Shown here: in pieces, positions 7,174-7,810 of the stretch
Position numbering within the stretch: position 1 is the stretch's first letter
Layout: the number at the start of each line of letters is the position of its first letter
From: Bacteroidales bacterium
Lineage (GTDB): Bacteria > Bacteroidota > Bacteroidia > Bacteroidales > P3
DNA: 7,810 nt
NCBI GenBank assembly: GCA_031286005.1
Contig: JAITVC010000165.1
Location: 1-7,810, forward strand
Direction of reading: 5' to 3'
The notes under the pieces: generated by a model
Seen by the model: only the letters and a program-made list of their open reading frames with translations
What the model was told of the DNA's origin: nothing
Databases searched by the model: none
Program-made: the position numbers and the translations under genes

Positions 7174-7205
7174 CAAAATTACAAAAAAAATTCCATCCAA
7201 CCAAA
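7174..7205 (-). promoter_or_regulatory. Promoter of the thioredoxin-fold gene (Bacteroidota consensus)
   Basis: On the minus strand, TTTG (7205-7202), a 20-nt spacer, then TAATTTTG (7181-7174) match the TTTG / TAnnTTTG consensus at both boxes. Initiation is expected near 7168, giving a leader of about 33 nt before the ATG at 7135. As in the porZ promoter, eight T and a G come directly before the -7 box. Confidence 0.82.
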
Positions 7206-7230
7206 TTTTCAACCCTTTTTCACAGTCGAG

Positions 7231-7383
7231 GAGTATAGAAATAGTAGTTCAGGTATAGCGCAGGTATAGTTCAGGTATATAGAAACAGTATGGAAAGGGT
7301 ATAAAAACAGTATAGAAATAGCAAACAAATAGCAAACAAATAGCAAAAGAAGAGCAAAGAAAGAGTATTTAATAGCATAATAC
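7231..7383. repeat. Degenerate 11-bp tandem array, 14 units
   Basis: The stretch divides into 14 consecutive units of lengths 11,10,11,11,12,11,11,11,11,11,11,11,10,11. Examples are GAGTATAGAAA, GGTATAGTTCA, CAGTATGGAAA, GGGTATAAAAA, CAGTATAGAAA, TAGCAAACAAA (twice, adjacent, at 7319-7340), TAGCAAAAGAA and GAGCAAAGAAA. The rough consensus is NAGTATAGAAA. Short A runs recur once per unit, close to one helical turn. There is no gene here. The array starts about 26 bp upstream of the thioredoxin-gene promoter -33 box. Confidence 0.85.
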
Positions 7384-7463
7384 ACAATCTCCTACAGAAC
7401 AAACAAAACCACAACATCCAAATTACTAAGCTCTTGCAATGCTCAAATAGACCGTCGTAGCAT
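7384..7463. other. Gene-free spacer between repeat arrays
   Basis: This stretch holds no open frame of note. Units such as CTCAAATAGAC (7442-7452) and CGTCGTAGCAT (7453-7463) fit the 11-bp register of the following array but share little sequence with it, so the array may have decayed outward here. I see no other structure. Confidence 0.5.
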
Positions 7464-7573
7464 GTTTGTTCGATCGTTATTCGATAGTTATAGGGTATTT
7501 GTTCGATGTTTATAGGTTACTCGTTCGGTATTTGTAGGGACCAAGTCCGGTACAAGTTCGGTACACGTCCGCT
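7464..7573. repeat. Second degenerate 11-bp tandem array, 10 units
   Basis: Ten consecutive units fill exactly 110 bp: GTTTGTTCGAT, CGTTATTCGAT, AGTTATAGGGT, ATTTGTTCGAT, GTTTATAGGTT, ACTCGTTCGGT, ATTTGTAGGG (10), ACCAAGTCCGGT (12), ACAAGTTCGGT, ACACGTCCGCT. From the third to the eighth unit, forms ending in a TATAGGG-like or TGTAGGG-like half alternate with forms ending in TTCGAT or TTCGGT or TCCGGT, giving a partial 22-bp period. The consensus differs from the first array although the period is the same. Confidence 0.82.
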
Positions 7574-7584
7574 CCAAAAAAACC

Positions 7585-7647
7585 ACTATTCACTGTTCAC
7601 TAATCCCTATTCGCTAATCCCTATTCGCTAATCCCTACTCACTTTTC
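7585..7647. repeat. 7-bp tandem array, 9 units (14-bp higher-order copy)
   Basis: Nine units of exactly 7 bp run without a gap: ACTATTC, ACTGTTC, ACTAATC, CCTATTC, GCTAATC, CCTATTC, GCTAATC, CCTACTC, ACTTTTC. The 14-mer CTATTCGCTAATCC occurs as two perfect adjacent copies (7607-7620 and 7621-7634), so the alternating pair was duplicated more recently than the rest. No spacers or coding capacity are present. Confidence 0.88.
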
Positions 7648-7671
7648 GCAAAATTTTTCAAAGTGCAAATC

Positions 7672-7734
7672 AGCGACTTAAAAAATAAATAAAAAATATT
7701 TCAAAAATAATTTGGAAAATATAAAAATAAGTTG
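7672..7734. other. AT-rich stretch upstream of the right-facing promoter
   Basis: Bases from about 7678 to 7734 are almost entirely A and T with A runs (AAAAAATAAATAAAAAATATT and similar). It may be bent or easily melted DNA upstream of and within the promoter at 7711-7742. There is no gene in it. Confidence 0.6.
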
Positions 7735-7742
7735 TAATTTTG
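7711..7742 (+). promoter_or_regulatory. Right-facing promoter matching the Bacteroidota consensus
   Basis: TTTG (7711-7714), a 20-nt spacer, then TAATTTTG (7735-7742) match both boxes of the consensus. Initiation is expected near 7748. No start codon with a convincing frame follows inside the window, so it serves either a gene beyond 7810 with a leader of at least 60 nt or a small RNA. Confidence 0.8.
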
Positions 7743-7779
7743 CAGTCCCAAATTTGAGGGGGTTAGTTTTTAGAGAGCG

Positions 7780-7808
7780 AAAATCTGGCGGTAACGCTGC
7801 CGGATTTT
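7780..7808 (+). promoter_or_regulatory. Leader hairpin, possible attenuator or terminator
   Basis: AAAATCTGGCGG (7780-7791) pairs with CTGCCGGATTTT (7797-7808) over 12 bp with two G-U wobbles and a UAACG loop. The A-run, GC core, U-run layout resembles a bidirectional intrinsic terminator whose U run is within the stem. It begins about 32 nt after the predicted start of the 7711-7742 promoter. It could be an attenuator of the next gene, the end of a roughly 60-nt RNA, or the terminator of a convergent gene outside the window. The window ends 2 nt later, so these cannot be separated. Confidence 0.6.
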
Positions 7809-7810
7809 CA

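Noticed and set aside
7231..7573. Plasmid-type iteron origin of replication
   Set aside because: The period would fit, but no replication initiator gene is in the window and the flanking genes are chromosomal housekeeping genes; units are also far more divergent than known iterons.
7585..7647. Possible CRISPR array
   Set aside because: Units are 7 bp and directly adjacent with no unique spacers, and there are no cas genes in the window.
7640..7665. Inverted repeat CACTTT / AAAGTG with a 14-nt loop
   Set aside because: Only 6 bp pair, in AT-rich sequence, with no extension; this is expected by chance.

Overview
The window looks like a chromosomal segment of a Bacteroidota (probably Bacteroidales) bacterium that carries a type IX secretion system (T9SS). 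The evidence is a PorZ-type beta-propeller protein ending in a T9SS sorting domain, a DUF4369/DUF5106-like TlpA thioredoxin lipoprotein-like/periplasmic protein, a single-chain iron-sulfur L-serine ammonia-lyase of the Bacteroidota form, and promoters that fit the Bacteroidota consensus (TTTG, about 20 nt, then TAnnTTTG) instead of the proteobacterial -35/-10. The species cannot be named from the sequence.

Layout from left to right. Bases 2-655 (+) are the 3' part of a phoH gene cut by the window edge, followed 11 nt later by sdaA (667-1860, +), probably on the same transcript. sdaA meets recO (1857-2423, -) tail to tail, with the two stop codons overlapping by 4 bp. recO lies 4 nt downstream of porZ (2430 and up, -), so porZ-recO reads as a two-gene leftward operon. 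At 4822-4856 a perfect 13-bp inverted repeat holds two back-to-back TAnnTTTG boxes and drives porZ to the left and a CPBP-family membrane protease gene (4873-5799, +) to the right. The protease gene runs 113 bp into the end of a convergent thioredoxin-fold gene (5687-7135, -), which has its own near-consensus promoter at 7174-7205.

The remaining stretch, 7206-7810, has no gene. It holds three distinct short-period tandem arrays in succession: 14 degenerate units of about 11 bp (7231-7383), 10 degenerate units of about 11 bp with a partial 22-bp alternation (7464-7573), and 9 units of exactly 7 bp (7585-7647). An AT-rich stretch follows, then a consensus promoter facing right (7711-7742), and a 12-bp-stem hairpin in what would be its leader or short transcript (7780-7808). 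The gene it serves is outside the window.

The genes themselves are mostly housekeeping: an RNA-metabolism-associated ATPase, serine catabolism, recombination repair, T9SS surface attachment, membrane proteolysis and envelope thiol chemistry. The points most worth a second look are the phased repeat arrays, the RecO with an apparent in-frame loss of about 50 residues beside a perfect hairpin, the symmetric divergent promoter, and the long antisense overlap of the protease and thioredoxin genes. No mobile element, CRISPR array, tRNA or rRNA was seen.
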